DNA from: Bacillus sanguinis | GTDB taxonomy: Bacteria > Bacillota > Bacilli > Bacillales > Bacillaceae_G | DNA: 64,000 nt | Reading direction: 5' to 3' | Assembly (NCBI RefSeq): GCF_018332475.1 | Contig: NZ_BOQB01000085.1 | Span: forward strand, 1-64,000 | Part shown: piece after piece, positions 28,354-42,651 of the stretch | Layout: each line of letters starts with the position of its first letter | Position numbering within the stretch: the stretch's first letter is position 1 | Notes under the pieces: generated by a model | Databases searched by the model: none | What the model was told of the DNA's origin: nothing | The model's input: the letters and a program-made list of their open reading frames with translations, nothing else | Program-made: the position numbers and the translations under genes

Positions 28354-28851
28354 ATGTTTAAAAAATTATTCGGTCTTGGTTCGAAAACAAATGAAGAAAC
28401 AATCGTAGCTCCATTAACTGGAGCAGTGAAAAATATTGAAGAAGTACCAGATCCGGTATTCGCTGGTCGTATGATGGGCGACGGTGTTGCAATCGATCCT
28501 ACTGAAGGTGTAGTTGTATCTCCAGTTGATGGTGAAATCGTACAATTATTCCACACGAAACATGCGATTGGAATTAAAGCGAAAAACGGTACAGAAATTT
28601 TAATCCACGTTGGATTAGAAACTGTAAAAATGGAAGGCGAAGGTTTCGAAGCTCACGTTTCTGAAGGACAAGCTGTAAAAGCTGGAGATAAATTAATCTC
28701 ATTCGACTTAGAATTAATCCGTGAAAAAGCGAAAAGCACAATTACTCCAATCGTTATCACAAATACAGATGCAGCTGAGTCTATTAAGACAACTGTAGGT
28801 GTAACTGCTACAAAAGGTTCAACAGAAGTAATGAAAGTTACAATGAAATAA
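28354..28851 (+). CDS. crr: PTS glucose-type EIIA component
   Basis: This 165-residue single-domain EIIA-Glc has active-site His85 in ILIHVGLETV and the supporting His70 in FHTKHAIGI. It accepts phosphate from HPr and passes it to an EIIB partner. It stands alone without EIIBC genes nearby, so it likely serves EIICB transporters encoded elsewhere. AAGGAGGAC precedes the ATG. The gene has its own promoter and terminator. Confidence 0.92.
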   Translation: MFKKLFGLGSKTNEETIVAPLTGAVKNIEEVPDPVFAGRMMGDGVAIDPTEGVVVSPVDGEIVQLFHTKHAIGIKAKNGTEILIHVGLETVKMEGEGFEAHVSEGQAVKAGDKLISFDLELIREKAKSTITPIVITNTDAAESIKTTVGVTATKGSTEVMKVTMK

Positions 28852-28862
28852 TTATTGCATGA

Positions 28863-28900
28863 AAGGAATCCGTTTCGTATGAAATGGATTCCTTATTTTG
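28863..28900 (+). terminator. Terminator after crr
   Basis: AAGGAATCC and GGATTCCTT form the stem, with inner GTTTC/GAAAT pairing, followed by ATTTTG. Confidence 0.8.
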
Positions 28901-28965
28901 TTTTGTAGTCTGTTCCTTATGTATGTTAAAATACTTTGGGCACTTGGAAATAGGGTTTCACATAT

Positions 28966-29030
28966 ATGTGGATAAGGCGCATTTTTCTTAGAAAAAATAT
29001 AAGAGAAATGCGTCTTTCGTATATCCACAT
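28966..29030. other. Long imperfect hairpin upstream of ywlE carrying DnaA-box ends
   Basis: ATGTGGATA (28966-28974) pairs with TATCCACAT (29022-29030), and inner GCGCATTT pairs with AAATGCGT. Its ends include a perfect DnaA box (28967-28975, minus) and a one-mismatch box (29021-29029). A possible promoter (TTGTAG, 18 bp, TAAAAT at 28928-28933) would place it in the ywlE leader. Confidence 0.5.
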
Positions 29031-29097
29031 TTCTTTTGTTCTATTCTTATGTACGTTATGATAAAGGAAAGGAAGCAGAGAAAAGGGGTGGGTTTGG

Positions 29098-29538
29098 ATG
29101 AAACGAGTATTATTTGTTTGCACTGGAAATACATGCCGTAGCCCGATGGCTGAGGCGTTACTTCGTCATCATGGGGAAGGAAAGTTTGAAGTGCAATCTG
29201 CTGGTGTTTTCGCCTATCCTGGAAGTGATGCGTCGATTTATGCAAAGGAAGCTTTAGCTGAAAAGGGAATTGCAATCGATCATGCTTCGCAGCAGGTAAA
29301 CGAAACCTTGATTGATTGGGCAGATATTGTAGTAACGATGACGGAAAATCATAAACAAATTGTCCTTGGGCATTATCCGAGTGTTGAAGAGAAAGTAGAT
29401 ACATTATATGGAGTAACCGAGGGGAGAAGTAAGGATATTTCAGATCCATTTGGCGGATCACTTTCTATTTATAAAGAAACGTTAGAAGAGATGGAAAAAC
29501 TTGTACAAACTTTACTGAAAAAACATTCAGAAGGTTGA
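29098..29538 (+). CDS. ywlE: Protein-arginine phosphatase YwlE (LMW-PTP fold)
   Basis: This 146-residue protein has the P-loop CX5R at Cys8-Arg14 (VCTGNTCRSP) and a DPFGGS general-acid loop near residue 118. The Thr in the loop (Thr12) instead of the Ile/Leu of tyrosine phosphatases is the known determinant of phosphoarginine specificity. YwlE reverses McsB arginine phosphorylation, which marks proteins for ClpCP. mcsB is not in this window. The ATG follows a GGGGTGGG-rich site, and rpiB follows. Confidence 0.92.
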   Translation: MKRVLFVCTGNTCRSPMAEALLRHHGEGKFEVQSAGVFAYPGSDASIYAKEALAEKGIAIDHASQQVNETLIDWADIVVTMTENHKQIVLGHYPSVEEKVDTLYGVTEGRSKDISDPFGGSLSIYKETLEEMEKLVQTLLKKHSEG

Positions 29539-29634
29539 TGTTTCGTGTATAATACGATATTGGAGATCACTTCGTTCCATTGTGGTGGCGAGTGAGAAAT
29601 GAAGATAATTGATTGAAATTTTGGAGGGGTAAAA

Positions 29635-30078
29635 ATGAAAGTAGTAGTAGCATCTGATCACGGCGGTATGAATATCCGTAAAGAACTTGTAAGTTTATTA
29701 GAAGAGTTAAATATTGAATATATTGATTTAGGTTGTGAATGTGAAGCTGGTTCTGTTGATTACCCTGATTTTGCGTTTCCAGCAGCGGAAATGGTAGCGA
29801 ATGGCGAAGTAGATCGTGGTATTTTAGTTTGTGGGACAGGTATCGGTATGTCAATTGCTGCAAACAAAGTAAATGGTATTCGTTGTGCTTTAGTTCATGA
29901 TACTTTCAGTGCGAAAGCAACGAGAGAGCATAATGATACGAATATGTTAGCAATGGGCGAGCGTGTAATTGGTGCGGGTCTAGCACGTGACATCGCAAAA
30001 ATTTGGTTAACAACCGACTATGAAGGTGGTCGTCACGAAAACCGCGTAGGAAAAATTAAAACATACGAAACAAAGTAA
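29635..30078 (+). CDS. rpiB: Ribose-5-phosphate isomerase B
   Basis: This 147-residue RpiB/LacAB-fold protein (VVVASDHGGMNIRKEL; VDYPDFAF; GILVCGTGIGMSIAANK) interconverts ribose-5-phosphate and ribulose-5-phosphate. The catalytic Cys lies in CGTGIGM and a conserved His in HDTFSA. Length is standard. TTGGAGGGG precedes the ATG. Position between ywlE and ywlG equals that of B. subtilis ywlF. Confidence 0.94.
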   Translation: MKVVVASDHGGMNIRKELVSLLEELNIEYIDLGCECEAGSVDYPDFAFPAAEMVANGEVDRGILVCGTGIGMSIAANKVNGIRCALVHDTFSAKATREHNDTNMLAMGERVIGAGLARDIAKIWLTTDYEGGRHENRVGKIKTYETK

Positions 30079-30144
30079 TAGATTCTAACTAGAAGTAGTA
30101 TGAAATATAATTTGGTGAACCAACCTGTGAAAGGAAGAGGCGTA

Positions 30145-30717
30145 ATGACAGAAATCGTAAAGGTAAGAGAGCAGTTACAAATGTCGCTTTCGGATTTCCA
30201 AGAACAAGCTTTATTACAAAATGGTCAAATTTTTGTAGTGGGGTGTAGCACGAGCGAAGTGCTAGGAGAAAGAATTGGAACATCAGGAACGATGGAAGTA
30301 GCAGAGGCGATTTTTTCTGAGTTAAAACAATTTCAAGAGCAAACAGGTATTGAGTTGGCGTTTCAATGTTGTGAGCATTTAAACCGTGCTTTAGTAGTTG
30401 AGAGAGAGTTGGCGATGAAATATCAATTTGAAATTGTAACAGTTACGCCTGTTAGATCAGCAGGTGGTGCATTAGCAACATATGCTTATCACAATTTGAA
30501 AGATCCGGTAGTAATTGAGTTTATTAAAGCAGATGCAGGAATGGATATTGGTGATACATTTATCGGTATGCATTTAAAACATGTAGCTGTTCCGGTTCGT
30601 ACAGGTGTGAAGGAAATTGGAAGTGCGCATGTAACGATGGCAACAACACGTGGAAAACTAATTGGTGGAGCACGTGCTGTTTATGCGGCGAAGGAAGAGA
30701 CTATCTCTTGTCGTTAA
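30145..30717 (+). CDS. ywlG: YwlG family protein (TIGR01440), unknown function
   Basis: This 190-residue conserved protein ([48 protein letters not shown]) belongs to the UPF0340 family, widespread in Firmicutes and always near glyA or rpiB in bacilli. No biochemical role is established. The start at 30145 follows AAAGGAAGAGG; the frame from 30100 extends into the gap without a ribosome binding site. A strong terminator follows. Confidence 0.88.
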   Translation: MTEIVKVREQLQMSLSDFQEQALLQNGQIFVVGCSTSEVLGERIGTSGTMEVAEAIFSELKQFQEQTGIELAFQCCEHLNRALVVERELAMKYQFEIVTVTPVRSAGGALATYAYHNLKDPVVIEFIKADAGMDIGDTFIGMHLKHVAVPVRTGVKEIGSAHVTMATTRGKLIGGARAVYAAKEETISCR

Positions 30718-30759
30718 AGTTTCATTGTATCCAACGAATAAGGTATGTTGTCTGACTTT

Positions 30760-30810
30760 ATCATAAAAGAAAGAAAAGACCGATTTTCGGTCTTTTTTTT
30801 CTTTTATGAT
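30760..30810. terminator. Long terminator after ywlG
   Basis: ATCATAAAAG...AAAAGACCGA pairs with TCGGTCTTTT...CTTTTATGAT around a 3-nt loop, including a T-run. The symmetry could allow termination on both strands. Confidence 0.9.
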
Positions 30811-30945
30811 ATAGAAAGTCATGTTAGAATGTAGTTGAAAACATGAAGGTTCGAAAGAATTACAACCTGAATTTTCGTTTTTTCTGAATAAATGAGAAAA
30901 AACTATTGGGAATCGATGTAATTCGTTCAGAAAAGGGGGATTTTG

Positions 30946-32187
30946 GTGGATCATTTAAAACGTCAAGATGAAAAGGTATTTGCTGCGATTGAGGCAGAAC
31001 TAGGAAGACAGCGTTCAAAGATTGAGTTAATTGCTTCGGAAAACTTCGTAAGTGAAGCAGTAATGGAGGCACAAGGTTCTGTTTTAACGAATAAGTATGC
31101 TGAAGGATATCCTGGAAAACGTTACTATGGTGGCTGTGAGCACGTAGACGTAGTAGAAGATATCGCACGTGATCGCGCGAAAGAAATTTTTGGTGCAGAG
31201 CATGTAAATGTTCAACCGCATTCTGGTGCACAAGCGAACATGGCAGTATACTTCACGATTTTAGAGCAAGGCGATACAGTACTTGGTATGAATTTATCTC
31301 ATGGTGGTCACTTAACACACGGAAGCCCTGTTAACTTCAGTGGAGTACAATATAATTTCGTAGAATATGGCGTGGATGCTGAATCTCACCGTATTAATTA
31401 CGATGATGTATTAGCAAAAGCGAAAGAACATAAACCAAAATTAATCGTTGCAGGTGCAAGTGCATACCCTCGTGTTATCGATTTCAAACGATTCCGTGAG
31501 ATTGCAGATGAAGTGGGTGCATACTTTATGGTTGATATGGCACATATCGCTGGTTTAGTAGCTGCTGGTTTACATCCAAACCCAGTACCACATGCACATT
31601 TCGTTACAACGACAACACATAAAACATTACGTGGTCCACGTGGTGGTATGATTTTATGTGAAGAGCAATTTGCAAAACAAATTGATAAATCAATCTTCCC
31701 TGGTATTCAAGGTGGCCCACTTATGCACGTAATCGCTGCAAAAGCTGTTGCATTTGGAGAGACACTACAAGATGAGTTTAAAACATATGCACAAAATATC
31801 ATTAATAATGCGAGCCGCCTAGCTGAAGGTCTTCAAAAAGAAGGACTTACACTTGTTTCTGGCGGAACAGACAATCACTTAATCCTGATTGATGTTCGTA
31901 ACTTAGAAATCACAGGTAAAGTAGCGGAGCACGTATTAGATGAAGTTGGTATTACAGTGAACAAAAATACAATTCCATTTGAAACGGCAAGCCCATTTGT
32001 AACAAGCGGTGTACGTATCGGTACGGCAGCTGTAACATCTCGTGGTTTCGGTTTAGAAGAAATGGATGAAATTGCGTCACTTATTGCTTACACATTAAAA
32101 AATCATGAAAATGAAGCTGCATTAGAAGAAGCACGTAAGCGTGTAGAAGCGTTAACGAGCAAATTCCCAATGTACACAGATCTATAA
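30946..32187 (+). CDS. glyA: Serine hydroxymethyltransferase
   Basis: This 413-residue PLP enzyme interconverts serine and glycine with tetrahydrofolate. The PLP lysine lies in [36 protein letters not shown] and the C-terminal GVRIGTAA are present. The GTG at 30946 follows AAAAGGGGG at proper spacing; the TTG at 30943 is not needed. A GGTTCGAA segment at 30847-30854 loosely resembles a PurR box, which I do not claim. Synteny with upp downstream matches B. subtilis. Confidence 0.96.
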   Translation: MDHLKRQDEKVFAAIEAELGRQRSKIELIASENFVSEAVMEAQGSVLTNKYAEGYPGKRYYGGCEHVDVVEDIARDRAKEIFGAEHVNVQPHSGAQANMAVYFTILEQGDTVLGMNLSHGGHLTHGSPVNFSGVQYNFVEYGVDAESHRINYDDVLAKAKEHKPKLIVAGASAYPRVIDFKRFREIADEVGAYFMVDMAHIAGLVAAGLHPNPVPHAHFVTTTTHKTLRGPRGGMILCEEQFAKQIDKSIFPGIQGGPLMHVIAAKAVAFGETLQDEFKTYAQNIINNASRLAEGLQKEGLTLVSGGTDNHLILIDVRNLEITGKVAEHVLDEVGITVNKNTIPFETASPFVTSGVRIGTAAVTSRGFGLEEMDEIASLIAYTLKNHENEAALEEARKRVEALTSKFPMYTDL

Positions 32188-32199
32188 TAGATGAAAGAA

Positions 32200-32237
32200 G
32201 ACTGCTGAGACGTAATTGTTTTGGCAGTTTTTTTTTG
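32200..32237 (+). terminator. Candidate terminator after glyA
   Basis: ACTGC and GCAGT with weak inner pairing, followed by TTTTTTTT. The stem is short and the loop long. Confidence 0.55.
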
Positions 32238-32371
32238 GACATAAATTGTTCTTTAAGTATGTATACAAATGATGAATAAATTTTGGCGATATAATGAAGG
32301 ATACAGCTCCCATAATTGGTAAAGATACTAGATAGATTCATCGTAAAATCATGATTTTGCCAAATTTGCCC

Positions 32372-32400
32372 TTGAATATTAGTAGCGTTTTCTTTACAAT
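32372..32400 (+). promoter_or_regulatory. Candidate upp promoter
   Basis: TTGAAT and TACAAT are separated by 17 bp, about 60 bp before the upp start. Confidence 0.6.
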
Positions 32401-32458
32401 CGTAAATAGTGTAAAAAAGCGTGCAAACGCATGAATATCATCTAAAGGAGAGATTCAC

Positions 32459-33088
32459 ATGGGAAAACTGTATGTATTTGATCACCCGTTAATTCAACAT
32501 AAGATTACATATATTCGCGATAAGAATACAGGTACGAAAGATTTTCGTGAATTAGTGGACGAAGTAGCAAGCTTAATGGCTTTTGAAATTACTCGCGATC
32601 TTCCACTTAAAGATATTGAAATTGAAACGCCTGTAAGCAAAGCGACAACAAAAGTGATCGCTGGTAAAAAACTTGGTTTAATTCCGATTTTACGTGCAGG
32701 TTTAGGAATGGTTGATGGAATTCTGAAATTAATTCCAGCAGCAAAAGTAGGACACGTTGGTTTATACCGCGATCCTAAAACATTGCAACCGGTAGAATAC
32801 TATGTGAAACTTCCAACGGATGTAGAAGAGCGTGACTTTATCGTGCTAGATCCGATGCTAGCAACAGGTGGTTCTGCAGCTGAAGCAATTAACTCTCTGA
32901 AAAAGCGCGGTGCAAAACAAATTAAATTAATGTGTATCGTTGCAGCTCCAGAAGGAGTAAAAGTAGTACAAGAAGAACATCCTGATGTTGATATTTATGT
33001 AGCAGCATTAGATGAGAAATTAAATGACCACGGATATGTAGTACCAGGTCTTGGTGACGCTGGTGACCGTTTATTCGGAACGAAGTAA
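32459..33088 (+). CDS. upp: Uracil phosphoribosyltransferase
   Basis: This 209-residue type I phosphoribosyltransferase converts uracil and PRPP to UMP. The PRPP-binding loop is [16 protein letters not shown] and the uracil-binding C-terminal segment is [15 protein letters not shown]. Length is exactly that of the family. AAAGGAGAG precedes the ATG. It sits between glyA and the atp operon, as in B. subtilis, and ends with a strong terminator. Confidence 0.97.
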   Translation: MGKLYVFDHPLIQHKITYIRDKNTGTKDFRELVDEVASLMAFEITRDLPLKDIEIETPVSKATTKVIAGKKLGLIPILRAGLGMVDGILKLIPAAKVGHVGLYRDPKTLQPVEYYVKLPTDVEERDFIVLDPMLATGGSAAEAINSLKKRGAKQIKLMCIVAAPEGVKVVQEEHPDVDIYVAALDEKLNDHGYVVPGLGDAGDRLFGTK

Positions 33089-33096
33089 GACAACTG

Positions 33097-33127
33097 ACGA
33101 GAGGGGGTTCCCCTCTCGTTTTTTTTG
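33097..33127 (+). terminator. Terminator after upp
   Basis: ACGAGAGGGG and CCCCTCTCGT form a 10-bp stem with a 3-nt loop and a run of T. Confidence 0.92.
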
Positions 33128-33418
33128 TACCTTGATGAGGTAGGGGAGGGGGGATAAATATACATAGTATATACAACATAAGTTGCATACACATCACATA
33201 TAATATAGAAGTCTTACGTCTAAAGAGCACTATATTATGGAAGGAAAGCGTTATATCTTAAAAATATAATAGTGACAAACTTGTGAACATTTCCTTCTAT
33301 TATAAAGAGAAAACTGTTAGAAATTGCATATCTCTAACCAGTATTTAGAAGGGGAACGTTTTCATTTTTGGGAGGAAATGACTAATACTCAAATTTTTTG
33401 ATTTTTTACGATTTCTCG
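33128..33418. other. Non-coding stretch before the atp promoter
   Basis: This is very AT-rich, with no supported reading frame. GGAAAGCGTTATATC at 33242 and ACTTGTGAACATTTCC near 33278 look like half-sites of catabolite or redox regulators, but neither forms a full consensus. Confidence 0.4.
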
Positions 33419-33447
33419 TTGACACTGTTAATACCCTATTGTATGCT
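33419..33447 (+). promoter_or_regulatory. atp operon promoter
   Basis: A perfect TTGACA (33419-33424) and TATGCT (33442-33447) are separated by 17 bp. The leader to atpZ is about 150 nt and holds two 15-bp direct repeats. Confidence 0.75.
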
Positions 33448-33472
33448 AACAACGGGGATAGATGGTAGGGCT

Positions 33473-33509
33473 TTCAGTGACAAAAATACATCTATTCAGT
33501 GACGAAAAT
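33473..33509 (+). repeat. Two direct repeats in the atp leader
   Basis: TTCAGTGACAAAAAT (33473-33487) and TTCAGTGACGAAAAT (33495-33509) match at 14 of 15 bases with a 22-bp period, about two helical turns. Confidence 0.6.
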
Positions 33510-33601
33510 GTAAACTTTTTATTTTGTATAGGATTTATGCAAAAAAATGAGTTATTATTAACACATCGTGAATGAGGGCTACATATTGGAGGGATGAATC
33601 C

Positions 33602-33822
33602 TTGCAAAAAAACGATCGCAGCCATATAAAAGCTTATGCTTTAATGTCAGGTATTCTTGCTCAGTTAGTCGGTTCTATTCTTATTGGAATCTTTGGTGGG
33701 CAGTGGATTGATAATAAGGTTGGAACGTTTCCGTTGTTTCTTATTATAGGGTTATTACTCGGATTAGGAACTGGGATATACGCAATGATTCGACTCATTC
33801 GACATTACTATTCGGGAGAGCA

Positions 33823-33826
<4 letters not shown>
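33602..33826 (+). CDS. atpZ: AtpZ, small membrane protein of the ATP synthase operon
   Basis: This 74-residue protein has two membrane helices (ALMSGILAQLVGSILIGIF and FPLFLIIGLLLGLGTGIYAM), matching the AtpZ/AtpI family encoded ahead of F1Fo genes. In alkaliphilic Bacillus AtpZ and AtpI help Mg2+ supply or c-ring assembly. The start is a TTG at 33602 with TTGGAGGGA upstream; the in-frame ATG at 33572 has no ribosome binding site. Its stop overlaps the atpI start (ATGA), coupling translation. Confidence 0.8.
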
Positions 33827-34945
<1,119 letters not shown>

Positions 34946-35001
34946 TATAATTTAAGTAAGAAAAAATTTATTTTTTTATAATACAAAGGAGGACAAATTA
35001 A

Positions 35002-35220
<219 letters not shown>

Positions 35221-35240
35221 GGGAGACTCCCCTTACATAG

Positions 35241-35276
35241 ATGGCGAAGAGTGTTTTTCCGAACTTTCTTCGCCAT
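35241..35276 (+). other. Hairpin between atpE and atpF
   Basis: ATGGCGAAGA and TCTTCGCCAT form a perfect 10-bp stem with a 16-nt loop. There is no T-tract after it. It could stabilise the atpE 3' end or cause partial termination or processing. The 80-residue frame here (35241-35483) is spurious. Confidence 0.65.
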
Positions 35277-35343
35277 TGCTTTATGGATGAAACGTATGTC
35301 TTTTTTTTTCATATGATCAATTTAGATATTTTGAAGGGAGTGA

Positions 35344-37915
<2,572 letters not shown>

Positions 37916-37923
37916 TAAATAAA

Positions 37924-37955
37924 AGCTCCAGCGGCTCGTACAAGCCGCCGGAGCT
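37924..37955 (+). repeat. Minimal repeat-like hairpin after atpA
   Basis: AGCTCCAGCGGCT and AGCCGCCGGAGCT pair with one mismatch around a 6-nt loop. The left arm equals the start of the type A repeats (AGCTCCAGCGGCT), so it looks like a repeat with its interior deleted. Confidence 0.65.
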
Positions 37956-38004
37956 AGATAATATATAAGGCATCTCAGGCTTTGAGATTGCTGACGGTTA
38001 TGTA

Positions 38005-38038
38005 AAGGAAAAGAGTAGGTGCACCTATTCTTTTCCTT
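38005..38038 (+). other. 34-bp near-perfect palindrome between atpA and atpG
   Basis: AAGGAAAAGAGTAGGTG and CACCTATTCTTTTCCTT are complementary except for one G-T pair, with no loop. As RNA it would fold tightly. It could also bind a protein as DNA. Confidence 0.6.
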
Positions 38039-38122
38039 CAATCATGAGCAAGAATATCTTGCAACGTAGATTAGGAAGAGAATTCTTACTAATCGTGCCA
38101 ACTTCCGGAAAAAAGGTGGTGA

Positions 38123-38989
<867 letters not shown>

Positions 38990-38997
38990 TAATAAAA

Positions 38998-39033
38998 AGC
39001 TTACGCGACTCTTTCAAAAGAGTCGCGTAAGCT
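38998..39033 (+). other. Strong hairpin between atpG and atpD
   Basis: AGCTTACGCGACTCTT and AAGAGTCGCGTAAGCT form a perfect 16-bp stem with a TCAA loop. It has no T-tract, so it looks like a processing or stability element rather than a terminator. Confidence 0.7.
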
Positions 39034-39054
39034 ATCAACCAATAAAAAATTAAA

Positions 39055-40518
<1,464 letters not shown>

Positions 40519-40526
40519 GGCCTTAG

Positions 40527-40938
<412 letters not shown>

Positions 40939-40940
<2 letters not shown>

Positions 40941-40977
40941 AAAATCCGTAAAGGCTTTGCCTTTACGGATTTTTTTG
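40939..40977 (+). terminator. Terminator of the atp operon
   Basis: AAAATCCGTAAAGGC and GCCTTTACGGATTTT form a long stem with a short loop and run into more T residues. Confidence 0.93.
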
Positions 40978-41004
40978 TGTAGTTCATGGATAATTTTACA
41001 AAAA

Positions 41005-41013
41005 TGGTATAAT
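41005..41013 (+). promoter_or_regulatory. Extended -10 promoter before the first DUF975 gene
   Basis: TGGTATAAT is an extended -10 element about 58 bp before the ATG. A recognisable -35 is lacking. Confidence 0.45.
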
Positions 41014-41070
41014 TATATTGATGCTTGTATAAGTAGAGAATGTACAACAATTTATAAAGGGGATGAATAA

Positions 41071-41853
41071 ATGATCGGTGAAATGAAACGAGAAGCGCTG
41101 CACTCTTTAAAAGGAAATTGGGGACTAGGTGTTGGATCAACGATTTTATATTTTATTTTAAGTTATGTTGTTTCAATGGCTGCAATGCTTATAATGTTAA
41201 TTCCAGGAATTATTATATTTTTCTTAGTTGTTAGCTTAACTGGGTCAATTGAAGAGGAAACAATGTCAATCGGAGCAGGTATTACATTTGGTATTTTTTA
41301 TTGTATCATAATAATTTTGAGTAATGCATCGTATGGAATTACATCATACGGTTATACAAATGTATTTTTACAGATTAGTAAACGAGAAGGTGCCAAAGTA
41401 GATCACTTATTCGAAGGATTTCGTGGCTTTAAAAGAATGATGAAAACGATGTGGGCAATGCTTGCGATTTTGTTATATACAGGTACATGGATTCCAATGC
41501 TGCTAGTAGCCTTGTTTGCATTTTTTGGTGAAGAAGGAAATACGTCGTTTGCTATCGCTTTCTTTGTACTATTAGCTATTTCAATTGTTGGTATGATTGT
41601 GATGTACTTTTCTTATGCGATGACGTACTACGTTATGATTGAAAATCCAGAATATAGTGTGTCAAAGGCAATGAAAGAAAGTAAGCGTCTTATGAAGGGG
41701 CACAAATTAGATTTATTTCTGTTGTGGCTGAGTTTTATAGGTTGGGCAATTTTAGCGATTCTTACACTCGGAATAGGTTTTCTTTGGCTTAGTCCGTATA
41801 TGAGTACAACGACAGCGCATTTTTATCGCTATCTTTCAAAAGATGAATTGTAG
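41071..41853 (+). CDS. DUF975-family membrane protein (first copy)
   Basis: This 260-residue protein with about six membrane helices begins IGEMKREALHSLKGNWGLGVGSTIL and has the DUF975 pattern NPEYSVSKAMKESKRLMKGHKLDLFLLWLSFIGW. The family is of unknown function, common in Firmicutes. AAAGGGGATGA precedes the ATG. It is a paralogue of the next gene, sharing the amphipathic start, SYAMTYY..I..PEYS..A, and the C-terminal TLGIGFLWL.PY segment. Confidence 0.85.
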   Translation: MIGEMKREALHSLKGNWGLGVGSTILYFILSYVVSMAAMLIMLIPGIIIFFLVVSLTGSIEEETMSIGAGITFGIFYCIIIILSNASYGITSYGYTNVFLQISKREGAKVDHLFEGFRGFKRMMKTMWAMLAILLYTGTWIPMLLVALFAFFGEEGNTSFAIAFFVLLAISIVGMIVMYFSYAMTYYVMIENPEYSVSKAMKESKRLMKGHKLDLFLLWLSFIGWAILAILTLGIGFLWLSPYMSTTTAHFYRYLSKDEL

Positions 41854-41900
41854 TAGGAACATGCTATACTAATAGAGTTATTATGTATAGGAGGAAAAAT

Positions 41901-42554
41901 ATGATTAGTGATTTAAAAGGAGAAGCGCTAGATTCATTAGAAGGGAAATGGGGATTAGCTGTCGGGACAACATTACTGATTTCGATTCTTATTTCAGCTT
42001 TTAGTTTTAGTATTGATTTCATTTTCTCTCAGGTTTGGGATTGGAAAGAAGTAAATAGCTCACTGTCAGTAGATGTTATTTCAATATTGATGGTAGGTCC
42101 ATTGACGTTAGGTGGCTATTATTTAGCACTGCATTTCATCCGTGAAAAAGAAGCAAGTATCGGGCATATATTCAGATGGTTTACAGAAGGAAGTAAGTTT
42201 ATAAAGTCATTTTTATTATATATCGTAGTGAATATTTATATTTTCTTATGGTTTTTACTATTTATTATTCCAGGCATTATTAAATCATTTTCTTATGCGA
42301 TGACGTACTTTATAATAAATGATCATCCTGAGTATTCCATAAATCAAGCTATTACAGAAAGCCGTCGTATGATGGATGGACATAAGATGGAGTATTTCAT
42401 TTTATGTTTAAGCTTTATTGGTTGGTTTATATTAAGTTGTATTACACTCGGGATTGGATTCCTATGGTTAATTCCATATTTTTATACGACGTCAGCAGCT
42501 TTTTATGAAGAAATTGCAGAGGAATATTATGAGAAAACAATTCCGACACTATAA
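41901..42554 (+). CDS. DUF975-family membrane protein (second copy)
   Basis: This 217-residue paralogue of the preceding protein begins MISDLKGEALDSLEGKWGLAVGTT. It has FSYAMTYFIINDHPEYSINQAITESRRMMDGHK and a C-terminal ITLGIGFLWLIPY. The ATG at 41901 has TAGGAGGAAA upstream; the longer frame from 41883 starts before it. A TATACT at 41864-41869 may be a -10, so it could also have its own promoter. Function unknown. The pair probably arose by tandem duplication. Confidence 0.85.
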   Translation: MISDLKGEALDSLEGKWGLAVGTTLLISILISAFSFSIDFIFSQVWDWKEVNSSLSVDVISILMVGPLTLGGYYLALHFIREKEASIGHIFRWFTEGSKFIKSFLLYIVVNIYIFLWFLLFIIPGIIKSFSYAMTYFIINDHPEYSINQAITESRRMMDGHKMEYFILCLSFIGWFILSCITLGIGFLWLIPYFYTTSAAFYEEIAEEYYEKTIPTL

Positions 42555-42607
42555 AGTGGGGCATCTCACGTTGATGACTAGTTTTACTATTCGCAAATAG
42601 CATGATA

Positions 42608-42651
42608 AAAACACCCAGTATGAGCTATTGGTTCATACTGGGTGTTTTTTG
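42608..42651. terminator. Bidirectional terminator between DUF975 and the GGDEF-EAL gene
   Basis: AAAACACCCAGTATGA and TTCATACTGGGTGTTTT form a long stem with T runs on both strands. The stop codon of the minus-strand gene (42625-42627) lies in its loop, so one arm is coding. Confidence 0.9.

Noticed and set aside
30847-30860. PurR box upstream of glyA
   Set aside because: Only the GTTCG core is present, without the usual flanks or a second box.
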